Notes under the pieces: generated by a model
What the model was told of the DNA's origin: nothing
What the model saw: the letters and a program-made list of their open reading frames with translations, nothing else
The model's database searches: none
Program-made: the position numbers and the translations under genes
Part shown: one piece after another, positions 45,430 through 56,739 of the stretch
Position numbering within the stretch: the stretch's first letter is position 1
Layout of the letters: every line of letters begins with the position of its first letter
NCBI RefSeq assembly: GCF_009730915.1
Contig: NC_052487.1
Coordinates: forward strand, 18,902,529-18,966,528
Direction: 5' to 3'
Source: Dioscorea cayenensis subsp. rotundata
Taxonomy: Eukaryota > Streptophyta > Magnoliopsida > Dioscoreales > Dioscoreaceae
Length of the DNA stretch: 64,000 nucleotides

Positions 45430-45876
45430 ACAAATAGCATTATTGTTCTATTAATTCATATTATCTACACATCAAAAGTAATGATAGACAAAAATACAAA
45501 CATGAAGCCTTGTTCATCCAAAATAAGATATTCAACCTTCATAATTCAGAAAAAAGAGAGAGGACTGATCTTTATTCTTGATGATCTCATTAACCACTTG
45601 AAAACTAAATAAAGAGAAAAAAAAAAAATTGAGAGAAGGCCCAGTCCATTGATGATGAATTTTTGTTGCTAAATAATACAAAGTCCAGTCCCATTCATGG
45701 ACGATCAGGATTTAATCCGGAGATCACATGAACGAGCCCTGTTTCATTTTTTCATCATCTTCGCGACCACGAACTCTTCTCTCGTTTGTCGGTTCCCTCG
45801 AGCTCTGTACTGCTCTCCATTCGAGCTCGCAGCTCCTCCGCTCATACTCCTCTCGTCGTGCTTTCAAGGGGAGGAG

Positions 45877-48800
45877 ATGTGGAAGGTCTACGTCGGCAAC
45901 CTCTCCTCTCGCATCCGGGAGATGGAGCTTGCTGACGAGTTCCGCGCCTATGGCGTTGTCAGAAGGTATTGCCTCACAGAGCTCCAAATCTCTCTTTTCT
46001 TCTTCTTCTTCTTGTTCTTCTTGACTGCCATTCTAACCCTATTTCTAGGTTTCTGTTTCAATATTGTATATTGCGGCCCGTTCTTGATTTGCGCTTATTT
46101 TTGAGATTGTCTCAGATTTTAGTTCAGGGGTGCTAACCTAACTCTTTGATCTGTGGCTGAGGATTTCATTGACTGTTTACAAACTGGGAATTTTCTGATG
46201 GAGTTGGGATGGAATATAAACCCCATTTAAACGGAAAAAAAAAAAAATCTTGGAATTGGTTTCTTGGACTCACTGAATTCAGTAAATTGTCTCAGTGGTG
46301 TTTCCATAATTATGGTTGTCTCGTGTGTTAAAATGTTATGCTTTCATGCATTGCCTCATGGGATTAGGTTGATGAACTTCTATTATTTTTCTTGCAATGT
46401 ACTTAAATGCGCTTTTCAAATTGGCAGAGCTAGTTCGCTGAAAATACATTGTCACCAAGAATTTGCCTGCACAATTTTTGATAGGATTTTGACCTGAGTA
46501 CAGCCAAGCTTGATCCATTGTCGCATATGCTTTATTACTTTGTTGCATATGCTTTACTATTTTGTTTTGGTTGTTTAAATTGGCTGACATGATGAGCTTA
46601 TGATTTGAGGTCCTTAGACAATGCTTAGACAAAGGAAAGATGTTTGCTCTTTTGGAAAAATTATGTTTGCCTAATTGTTTTTTCTAGTTGAATAATCTAG
46701 AGAACTATTAATAGCCATTTCGCCACCCCCACCATGACTTTTGAGCACTACTTTTAATATATGGGTTCTGTCTGATAAATTAGAAGTTGTGTAAAAGAAA
46801 TGTTAGTTGGACTACAAAAATTGGCTGATTCTAGAAGCCTTATTTTGTCAGTTGGATTTCATGTGTGGTTTATCCTTTTAATTCCCACTTTGAGTATTTC
46901 TGTTATTGTACTTGAATCATGCAAATTAATGAACACTGAAGATCACCCCCACCTTATTTATGAAGTCATAACTTTTTCCCCTTCAGCTCATATACAGCAT
47001 GTAGATGTTCAAAATACTTGTTTGTCTCTTTTAGTTTTAGACTCTAATGGAGCTTGTGTCTCAAATTTGGATTAGTGTATGGGTGGCAAGGAATCCACCA
47101 GGTTATGCATTCATTGAGTTTGCTAAACGCCGGGAGGCAGATGATGCAATTTCTTCATTAGATGGTGAGTGCAACTTTCTTTGTAAATATCTCTTTGGTT
47201 TGTGTTACTTTCTGCATGCAATGCTTGCATTGTAACATTTGATAGTTAACTTTTGTTTCATTTGTACTGCAGAGCTATTTGTCCTTTATGTCTTCATGAA
47301 AAATCAGTGTTTAGTCTAATAATCTTTATTGATTTTCTGCCTTTAAATGGAGTAACACTTGTGCAGCTTATCAGCTTTGACTTCTCTCCATAGCTCACCT
47401 ATGTGATACACTTTGGTCAGAGTTTTAGTGCCCTAATTTCATCATGTAAAGTGTAGGTTTGAGGATTTTGCAACAACTGAAGTGACACTGGGAGTTGCCA
47501 TAGCATTACACTAAGATCTTGTAAACGTCTTTTGCCTAACCTTGTGTTTAAATTTGTAAACTGAGCTCATTGAAGCTTGTTGATTTCGTTAGATGATCAA
47601 GGGATACAAGCTGAGGGACTTCAAGAATTATTCTGTAGCTTTCCTGTTGTTTTTTTTGTTTTTTGTTTTTTGTTTTTTTGTTTTTTTTTGCCTTTTAGGT
47701 CCTTCACAATCTTTATTATTTTCCCTCCTTTTTGTCTCATGTGAACCATTTTAACAAGCAATTAAGAAGATGATGCTTTGAAATGATTAGGAAAACATGG
47801 ATGGCGTGTAGAGATGTCTCGAAAATCAACAGGTGGTCATAATTGTGGATCTTATGGCAGCGAAAACAAGTGTCGTGATTGTAGCTCATCAAAGCATCGT
47901 ACTAGGGATTGCCGTTCAAAAGAATCTTACAAGAGGAGCCCTAGTCCTCGCCACAATATAGGAAACAAAAAGTACGTGAAATTATAAATAATTAAAACTT
48001 GATGCCGTTATTATGGAATTCTTTAGAATATTAGTTTTCATATTCTAAATGCATACTATTGGACAGACATAGTCCTTTGAGAAGGCGCAGTCGGAGCAAA
48101 TCCCCTTTTTCTCAGAATCAACATGCTGATGGGTAAGCCACGTTACTGTGTTTATTTGTGTATGGCCATTAGTAAATGTAGTTTTTCTTATCTACAACTA
48201 ATTGATGTTGTAAATTTGTGTACTCTGGGCCTGTTGCTATCTTATCACGGGGAAAAAAATGCAACATGGGAAAGGTTCTATTGGAAGTGGTGTTGTTGAG
48301 GTTCTTAATATAAATTGGTAGATGAATTATAGATAATCAAAACTTGATGTGGTTATTATGGAATTGTTTATAACAGTAGTTTTTGTATTTTAAATGCATA
48401 TTATTTGACATACAGTCCTTTGCAAAGGCGTAGCCAAGGCAGATCCCCTCTTTCTGAGAATCGATATGCTGACGGGTAAGCTACATTACTCTGTTTATTT
48501 GCGTATAATCATTAGTTAATGTAGTTTTTGCATATCTACAAATATTGTAAAATTGTATCATCTAGACCTTTTGCTATTTTAACATGGGCTAAAAAATGCA
48601 ACATAGGAAAGTTTTGTTGGAAATGCTATTATTTGAGATTCTTATTATAATTTGGTACATGAAATTACAGATAATCAAAGCTTGATGTGGTTATTATCTA
48701 ATAGTAGTTTTCATATTCTAAGTGCATTTCTTTTGGACAGTCATAGTCCTTTGAGAATGCACATTAGGAGCAGATACTTTCTTTCTAAGAATAGATATAC

Positions 48801-51505
48801 AGACCAGTAAAGCTCCATTACTCTTTTTATTTATATAGCTGCATAGTTAATTGCAGTTTGAATATGTATCTAGACCTAATTGATACTATAGTTGTGTAAT
48901 TTAGACCTATTGCTATGTTGGGGAAAATTGCTACATAGGAAAGTTTGCTGTTGGAAGTGCTGTGTCTAAGCTTCTTAACATAAATTGGTTTAAAATGAAT
49001 TAGATATACATAGTAAAGCTCCATTATTCTTTTTATTTATGAATTTGCATGAGTAATTGCAGTTTGCTTATCTAGACCTAATTGATGCGATACTTGTGCA
49101 ATTTGGACCTTTAGCTATGTTGGGGAAAAATGCTACATAGGAAAGTTTCTCATGGAAGTGCTGTTGTGTGAGCTTCTTAATATAAGTTGGTTTAAATGAA
49201 TAAGAATGGTTTTAACATCCTTCTTAATTTTCTTATGAAATTTGTCCAATTTGGCATGCCATTTGGTAGATAATTTGAACAAAACCTCATCATTTACTAA
49301 AATGAAAATTAACTCCTTGACACAAAAATTAAATAAGACGATCAAAATTGGTCAAGGTTAAGCTTTGTAACAGTAATACCCTTATTAAGTCATTCTTCAT
49401 GAGTACTTTATAAAGAAATCCAATAATCCTTTTATTATACGCCATTATATTGTTCCAGACACAACTACACATTCCAAAATGATCACAAGTCTAACGTATT
49501 TAATTTGGCAACCGATATAGGATTTTTAGTTACTCTAATATATCCTCTTGATATATGCTAGTCTATTTTAACTAGCCACGTTGCAACCAAACCAAGCAAG
49601 CCAACCTCTGATACTATGTTAAATGCAAAATAAACATATTATTTGAGTCTAATTCAACCCAAAAGCTTAAGCTAATTGGTTGAGAGTTCCAAATTATTCA
49701 AATCCATATTCTCCAAAATAACTGATGTGAGATTATCAGCTAGTCTAATACATTATACCACAATATTTGTGATTGACACAATGGTTCATTTGGAAGATAT
49801 AAGTTCTACTACTGCCACTAGAAGCACAAACTCATACACCAATTCCGGAGAATAGTTTAACATGGTTTAGTACTTTATTCAGCCATGGGAGATATATGGA
49901 GCACACGAGCAAGTATTAGTTTCTTTCTACAAGTCAATTAATTAAAATATTTTCTTAGAATGTTTGATCAGAGATTTCTCCCAAAATTCAACAGTAATTT
50001 TATGAATTTATTAACTCTATCTATTTAAACCTATGTTCAACTCTTCTTTGTCTATAGATATAAATCCCTCAAGTTGGATTAGTTTTTGCTTTTCCACACC
50101 AAATCTCACAGTCCTAGAAAAGTGCCATTATTTGTTTTACTTAAAAGATAAGTCTAGTTTCTATTTCACACACTGAATGAATTTTATATGAATGCTTGAT
50201 AAAAAAAGTCAATGTTATGGCCTATTAGTTTTTTGTACTTGGTGAGCATGAAATAAAAGATGTAAATGGATTATACTAAGGACGTATATTGTTAGGATGA
50301 TTTAGTGGAATGTAAATATTTTATATTATGGGGGGTATGCAATTTGACCTGATTTTATAGGGGAACATGTAATTCTCTTTCTAGAAGTGCTGGTTTTCAA
50401 AGTTGAACTTTAAAAGATATAGTCTGCTTATGGTTAGGATTTATGGGGGAATTATAATTATTATTTACTCCAAAATTTTTTGCTGAATTTTACCATGAAC
50501 TCTTCTTCAATCTTGGATTGCTGTATTTTTTTATTTTTTTATTTTTTTAGGCTTTTCTTCTAGTTTTGGCTGAGATGATGAATATAATGATGTTTTTATC
50601 TAGTTTGCATTCATTATTTTTGCTGGAATTTCCACACAAAGTCAGTCATTGCTCAGTTGGGCATATTTCAATTTGTTTAGTCAGAACTCAAGATGACAAA
50701 ATCTCTGAATCGTTGTTACTTTGATTTTGGCACTAATTCTAAAGCTATACATTCTCTTTGTAAAATCATAGCCATTTCGTTGGTAATAGTAGGTTCGTTT
50801 TCCTCAAAAAATATAAAAAAAAATAGAATTAAAAGAAAATACCCTTGAAGTTCAACAATAGATCTGAAAAATGGCTTTCTTGAGCTATGATTACCTGTTT
50901 GTTATGATTTGATCATATATGTTTAATATTCTTTGTTAAACAAGAAAAATCAGCATATTAATGTGCCAAACCCTTCCTATTATAAGAGGCAGCAAATCCA
51001 AGTCTTCTGCATTATTGTATAATGTGAGGATAGTGCCCTCCAACATTCATCTGAAGTGTTCCAAAAGGAATGAAGCAGACATAAGAAAAAGGACAGAAAT
51101 ATGTTAGGGTACAAAAGAAAATAAGGAACATCAACATTGGTTGTAGCTTCTTTTATCTTCACACACACTAGCATAACCTGAACCTGCATCGAATTCTTTT
51201 CCTTCCATCTGGTGAAACACACACACACACACACACACACACAAGCATAAACTGAACGTGCGTCAAATTCTTTGCCTTTCATCCAGTTAATTTACCGGCC
51301 TTTTTGTTGAAATAAATGGATGCAGTTCACCAAGAAAAATGCTTGCCCAAAGTGGATCTCCACAGTCTGATCATAGCAAATCACCTTTATCTGTTCAAAA
51401 TAACATTCAAGAAAATAGGTATGCACTTAAATGCCTTTCATAAATGTTTGAGTTCTGTGTAGTTAAAATGCATATTCTGTCATGCTTGTTTTGCTTTACA
51501 GGTAA
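45877..51505 (+). CDS. RSZ-type SR splicing factor (RRM plus CCHC zinc knuckle plus RS tail)
   Basis: The exons are 45877..45965, 47076..47164, 47791..47971, 48067..48132, 48416..48475, 48741..48806 (weaker), 51326..51418 and 51502..51505. All are GT/AG and frame-consistent, giving 215 aa (193 aa without the weak exon). The RRM has RNP2 VYVGNL (residues 4-9), VVRSVWVARNPPGYAFIEF (RNP1 38-45), and ends LDGKHGWRVEMSR. A CCHC knuckle C87-x2-C90-x4-H95-x4-C100 follows, then SYKRSPSPR and a weak RS tail (RRRSRSKSP). The RRM matches plant RSZ21/22 closely. Such proteins bind pre-mRNA in nuclear speckles and guide splice-site choice. The knuckle is divergent (Ser-rich where RSZ22 has aromatic and Gly residues). 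The start was chosen because homologues begin near M-x-x-VYVGNL, although an in-frame ATG exists at 45697. Confidence 0.85.
47972..49200 (+). repeat. Tandem exon-plus-intron array in the SR gene, about 340 bp x 3-4
   Basis: The word CTTGATG(C/T)(C/G)GTTATTAT(G) recurs at about 47998, 48343 and 48681, periods 345 and 338. Each unit then carries an exon starting at or near CATAGTCCTTTG and ending GA(T/C)GG or GACCA before GTAAG/GTAAAG, followed by a related intron with ATTGATG and TGCTACATAGGAAAG. A fourth copy (about 48990-49200) keeps only the intron-like part. The exons at 48067-48132, 48416-48475 and 48741-48806 are thus paralogous copies, all phase 2 to phase 2, so gain or loss of a unit keeps the frame. 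Confidence 0.88.
51217..51243. repeat. (AC)n microsatellite
   Basis: Uninterrupted AC run in the last long intron of the SR gene. Confidence 0.95.
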
Positions 51506-53417
51506 AGCATTTTATAGCAAGTTTGGCCAACTTGTCCGTGGGCATGTGCTAGAGACTAGAGATCATGAACGAGTTTTGACAATGAAACTTTGTGAGGAAG
51601 AAGTTGTTTGTCATATTTACAGCATATCCTGCTTGCTCTTCTGAATGATTCTGAAAAGAATTATTATGAATAATGAAGGGACTTAGCTTTCCATTAACTT
51701 GGTGCAGTCTTACAAGAGAAGAACATCACTGCAACCAATCTCCTGGACATAGTTTTCTATGTGATTACAAGTAATCCCCAATCTCGCAACTTCTAATCTG
51801 ACACTAACCCTGCAAACTGTACCATCAAACAACTGGTAAGTACTTACGCTCAGTATTGGTTATTTTTGTCGGATTCTCTTTAGTCATTGGAGCTGAAAAT
51901 TTTAACTATAAGACCTAGGCAGTTGGCCACTGAATCATAAATACTCTGTTGTCTGCAGCTTTCCCCCTGAATTTTAGTTTTCTTGAGATTTTCATTTTTG
52001 TAAGGCTCAAGTGAGTTTACTTCTACATTCGTAGGGTAAATTTTTTGGGAGGGTATCGGATTATAGCTTTGTTTCATTTTTAGTATCTAATTTCAATTTG
52101 TATCATTTTGGATGCCAACTTCAACTTTTATTTCTCCGGGATTGTACTGAGAGTATTTTGGTGAGGAGTTGTTGACGAGTACATCAAGTTGTTTGTGTGG
52201 CTGGCGTTTTTCCACGTCAGATGCCAATGTGGACTTGACACCTGACTGACTTAACCACATGGCGGCTTACTTTGCCACGTGGGACGCCACCACGTTAGCA
52301 TCCCCTTCTTAACCCTCTCCTTCCTCCTCAGAGTCTGTTCTTCCCTTTGCTTTACCATAACGACGGTCCAGCCATCGCCTTTGATCGAGAGTACCTTCCC
52401 CATTTGTGAGCACTTCTTCACAAGACCGACACCTTCATGCCTGGAGACCGGGTGCAGTGGCCGGCGAAAATAGACAGAACTGGGGCTGTAGGTTTTCTCC
52501 CTCCTTAATTCCTACCCTTCTCTTCAATAGGGCCTGTTTGTCTTGCTGGAGAGTTGTTCAAACAAAGGGGGTGCATCTATAGCATCTAGATAGAGCCATT
52601 GAACATTTTCAACATTTTGGTTCTTATATCCTATAAAGACTTGGACAACTTACACCTTCTATTTTAGCCTACCATTCCTTTAAATCTTTGAATTTCTGAA
52701 ATGATTTCAGATTCATCATGTACATCAAACAAGTAAAATAGAGCAATTTTATATAAAAGTCCTTTCAGTTATTTCAATTTGTTATACTTTCCAAATGGTC
52801 CTTACGAACCTTGTTATGCCTAATGATCAAATTTAATCTTGATAAATTAATTAATGTCTAACAGAAGATGTGAGACACATTGAAACTGACAACATTGTAA
52901 GGATGAAATTGAATTGCCAAAGATTGCAGCATAAATACATTCATACAATAATGTTTTGGGTAATGAAATTGGACTACATTATTAAATAATTTGACACACT
53001 TTATGTTGAAAACCCAACCAATGCTACATAAACGCATTTCAGCTTGCATTTCATCTAATGAACCAATATATCTGTGAATGCTACTGAACTGCAGACATAT
53101 ATTATTTATACAGTATGATATTATTTGTTCTTGTACATCATTAAACACGGTTTGATGAACAAACCATGTAGCATAGCATTCAAAATTTGAGATAGAGATT
53201 TTGGGTACAAAATTCTATTATTCATTTGGCATATTAATGTTTTGGAACAGAGAAGCATCTTTTAAAAAAGGTTCATGTCACTTACAATTTCTAAGTCTCT
53301 GAGCAAAAAGCAACCTTACAAAATGCACAACTGAGTCACAATTTCCAAATGCCACCAGGTTTTCAAAACAACCTTAAAAAACGATCCTTTTAGTAATCCT
53401 TATTCCTTCCAACATTG
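51506..53417. other. 3' UTR of the SR gene and intergenic DNA up to the gap
   Basis: The stop codon of the SR gene is at 51503-51505, and UTR probably continues some hundreds of bases. A balanced-composition stretch at 52180-52500, with CCACGTCAGATGCC and TTTGCCACGTGGGACGCC words, looks like transposon or LTR remnant DNA, but no element could be delimited. No further coding exon was recognised before the N run. Confidence 0.45.
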
Positions 53418-54417
53418 NNNNNNNNNNNNNNNNNNNNNNNNNNNNNNNNNNNNNNNNNNNNNNNNNNNNNNNNNNNNNNNNNNNNNNNNNNNNNNNNNNN
53501 NNNNNNNNNNNNNNNNNNNNNNNNNNNNNNNNNNNNNNNNNNNNNNNNNNNNNNNNNNNNNNNNNNNNNNNNNNNNNNNNNNNNNNNNNNNNNNNNNNNN
53601 NNNNNNNNNNNNNNNNNNNNNNNNNNNNNNNNNNNNNNNNNNNNNNNNNNNNNNNNNNNNNNNNNNNNNNNNNNNNNNNNNNNNNNNNNNNNNNNNNNNN
53701 NNNNNNNNNNNNNNNNNNNNNNNNNNNNNNNNNNNNNNNNNNNNNNNNNNNNNNNNNNNNNNNNNNNNNNNNNNNNNNNNNNNNNNNNNNNNNNNNNNNN
53801 NNNNNNNNNNNNNNNNNNNNNNNNNNNNNNNNNNNNNNNNNNNNNNNNNNNNNNNNNNNNNNNNNNNNNNNNNNNNNNNNNNNNNNNNNNNNNNNNNNNN
53901 NNNNNNNNNNNNNNNNNNNNNNNNNNNNNNNNNNNNNNNNNNNNNNNNNNNNNNNNNNNNNNNNNNNNNNNNNNNNNNNNNNNNNNNNNNNNNNNNNNNN
54001 NNNNNNNNNNNNNNNNNNNNNNNNNNNNNNNNNNNNNNNNNNNNNNNNNNNNNNNNNNNNNNNNNNNNNNNNNNNNNNNNNNNNNNNNNNNNNNNNNNNN
54101 NNNNNNNNNNNNNNNNNNNNNNNNNNNNNNNNNNNNNNNNNNNNNNNNNNNNNNNNNNNNNNNNNNNNNNNNNNNNNNNNNNNNNNNNNNNNNNNNNNNN
54201 NNNNNNNNNNNNNNNNNNNNNNNNNNNNNNNNNNNNNNNNNNNNNNNNNNNNNNNNNNNNNNNNNNNNNNNNNNNNNNNNNNNNNNNNNNNNNNNNNNNN
54301 NNNNNNNNNNNNNNNNNNNNNNNNNNNNNNNNNNNNNNNNNNNNNNNNNNNNNNNNNNNNNNNNNNNNNNNNNNNNNNNNNNNNNNNNNNNNNNNNNNNN
54401 NNNNNNNNNNNNNNNNN
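53418..54417. other. Assembly gap, 1000 N
   Basis: Exactly 1000 consecutive N, a standard placeholder. Its true length is unknown. Open frames spanning it have no meaning. Confidence 0.99.
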
Positions 54418-54589
54418 ACAATTTATAAACTTCTTCTTCGGAATCAAGTATCATACCCGTCTCTGGCACAATATTTTCAACTAAATCCAAATCTACACCT
54501 TTTTCTTTGGCATGTATTTCATAACTTAAACATCCAACTTCTACATCATCTTTTTCATGCTCAGAACACCCAAGTACCACTTCTTTCAT
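54418..54589 (-). CDS. FAR1-related protein, N-terminus only (cut by the gap)
   Basis: 57 residues from ATG at 54587-54589 down to the gap edge: an acidic leader, then VENIVPETGMILDSEEEVYK with L as the last readable residue. The pattern PxxGMxFDSEEEaYxFY marks the start of the FAR1 DNA-binding domain in the FHY3/FAR1 family. These are Mutator-transposase-derived transcription factors of phytochrome A signalling. The rest of the domain, and any MULE-like and SWIM domains, would lie in the gap. The sequence beyond the gap (below 53417) shows no matching coding. This may be a full gene or a fragment. Confidence 0.6.
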
Positions 54590-54649
54590 GCTTTAGATAT
54601 ATGTCTAAACACAAATTAGACAAACAATAAATTCATAAATAATTTGCAT

Positions 54650-54985
54650 TATTTACTTATTTGTGGATTTTATTTTAGACAAACAATAAATTCTCAAATT
54701 AGACAAACAATATACACTAACATTTTTTTAGCTTTTTATCAAACTAAAGAAGCACTATGAGCAAAGTACAAACTTAATCACCCACCATGATCTCTTTATA
54801 AACCAAAACAATTTACTGATTTGTGGATTTTATTTTAGACAAACAGTAAATTACAAATTATACAAATTATACAATAGACACTAACAATTTTTTTTAGCTT
54901 TTGATCAAAATAAAGAAGCACTATTAGTAAAGTACAAGCTTAATCACCCACCATGATCTCTTTAAAAACCAAAATAATTATAACT
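54650..54985. repeat. Direct duplication, about 160-175 bp x 2
   Basis: Both copies run from ATTTACT(T/G)ATTTGTGGATT through TTTTAGACAAACA, TAGCTTTT and AAAGAAGCACTAT to CCACCATGATCTCTTTA. They lie just upstream of the FAR1-related start codon. Confidence 0.88.
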
Positions 54986-55047
54986 AATTAATTATGTTTC
55001 CCATCTACACAATACTAATAAAAAATTTTTGGTAATACAATCTTACT

Positions 55048-55225
55048 TAAAGGTGTCAAATGGGCCGGCACGGCCCGGGCCCATGGCAACCAGGGAACTG
55101 TGCGTGTCTGGGCCGGCCCGGCCCATGACTTTGTCGTGCCAGGCCGGCATGGCCCGCAAATGGTGGAGGGTCGGCCCAGCAAGAGACACGGCCCACTTTG
55201 GCCGGGCTCGTGCAGCTGCGGCTCG
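55048..55225. repeat. GC-rich subterminal repeat region, left end of the hAT element
   Basis: Repeated GGGCC(G)GCCCGG / CACGGCCC words, mirrored at 59300-59526. These are candidate transposase-binding sites by analogy with Ac/Tag-type hAT elements. Confidence 0.7.
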
Positions 55226-55789
55226 TTAATATTTTTTTAATATAAAAATATTAAAAAAATAAAAAAATATAAAAAAATCAGAAAAAAATTAAAATAAAAA
55301 AATAAAAAAATATAAAAAAACATTATCTAATAATTAAATAATATAAATATAAATTAAATTTTACTATAATTGAAAAACTATATTATCATTATCTATTTAT
55401 CTTTGAAATCAAATCCTTCAGTGCTTTTTGAGTTTTAATCCATTGCCTAATCTAAATCCTTAGTTCAATGACTTCAAATCATCAATCAACGATTCAACAT
55501 AAATATTCAAATAACCCAAAAAAGCAAGAACCATTCTCAATTTTTCAAGAAAGAGGAAGTGAGGAACTATACAAGCAAAAAGAAAAATTAAAAAAAGAAG
55601 AAAAATCACACTAGAACTTGGTCTCATAAAGATGAAGAGTTTACGTAATCAACTCAAACAAGAGAGCATGAGATTTATTAATACAAATTTAAGAACACAA
55701 AAATTGAGTAAAAATCAATATCAACGGTCCAACGCGATGAATTAAACAAAAATTCATACATAAACATTCTTCGACTCATTCGTGAGGCA

Positions 55790-56262
55790 ACAATAAGAAG
55801 AAGAAAAAGCCATGGAGATGAACTCTAAATAAATCAAAGAAAAGCCATCCCAACAACAAGAAGAAGAAAAAAACAAGTAGCAACAATGAGAATTCCCAAA
55901 GAGATAATCTATAGACTATAGCTATCAACCCCAATCCTCCGCTCGCCAAAACCATGAGAATACCCAAAGAGATAATCCAAAGCCCGCCTCAACAGTCCAA
56001 CGCGAATTCTCCTCAGCATAATCCCAACCACGCCCAACCCCAAAAAGAACGTAAAAACGAAACCCCTAAATCCACTCGCCGCGGGTCGATCCGACACGAC
56101 CACGGCATCATCCCTGTCCGAAGACCTCACCGGAGGATAAGAAGAAGAAGAAGAAGAAAAAGCAGGGAAAACGCCATCTATGGAGGGATTCAGATAAGGA
56201 GAAGACGGAGGGTCAGGGCGCAGGGGAGGGCTGGGGGGCTGCGGTTGAACCGTTGAAGCCAA
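55790..56262 (-). pseudogene. Probable captured host gene fragment inside the hAT element
   Basis: From ATG at 56260-56262 a 117-codon frame reads MASTVQPQPPSPPLRPDPPS, then a Ser run, SDRDDAVVVSDRPAASGFRG, a hydrophobic segment FVFTFFLGLGVVGIML, then RRIRVGLLRRALDYLFGYS. It is Pro/Ser-rich then membrane-spanning, with GC-rich codon use unlike the AT-rich transposase. The end of the block, ATTATCTCTTTGGG(T/A)ATTC, occurs again about 70 bp further on, joined to another hydrophobic Leu/Phe stretch (55790-55900). I do not recognise the family. It is not an hAT protein domain, so it was probably acquired from a host gene. Confidence 0.5.
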
Positions 56263-56445
56263 GTGCGGGGAGGGATGGGCGTGCGAGAGAAACGGCGCTG
56301 CGGTTGAACCGTTGAAGCCAAGTGCGGCCGTGCGTCAGGGGAGGGTCAGGGCGGTCACGGCTCAACGCCATCTATGGAGGGATTCGGATAAGGAGAAGAC
56401 GGAGGGTCAGGGCGTGCGAGGGAGGGTCAGGGCTGCCGGCCTCAA
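56171..56445. repeat. Tandem duplication, about 190 bp spacing, GC-rich
   Basis: CGCCATCTATGGAGGGATTC followed by (A/G)GATAAGGAGAAGACGGAGGG occurs near 56171 and again near 56367. GCTGCGGTTGAACCGTTGAAG followed by CCAAGTGCGG occurs near 56238 and 56300. It duplicates the 5' part of the captured ORF. Confidence 0.88.
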
Positions 56446-56739
56446 GGACCAAGTCACCAAGCTAACCCTAATGAGAAACAAAGAAAGATTAGTTAAATAT
56501 ATATTTTATATTTAAATAAAAATCTTAAAAAAAAATTGCAAAAAAATAACAATTAATTATTAATATCATTTGAATTTTTGAAATAAACTCAAAAATACTT
56601 ATCTTTTTATTTGAACATTTGAAACAATAAAAAAAGGGAATAAAGGATTAATCTTGGCATGTTGCAAGCTTGAGAGTTGAGGCTCATCAATTTATTTCTT
56701 CTACGCCAAGACGTGATATATGTCTTCTCCGCCGTCATC

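Noticed and set aside
53374..54589. Long open frames across the N run
   Set aside because: N codons cannot contain stops, so the frames are artefacts; only the 57 codons at 54418-54589 carry information.
55029..55229. 66-codon Pro/Ala/Arg-rich ORF
   Set aside because: It is the GC-rich subterminal repeat of the hAT element, matched in inverse at 59300-59526.
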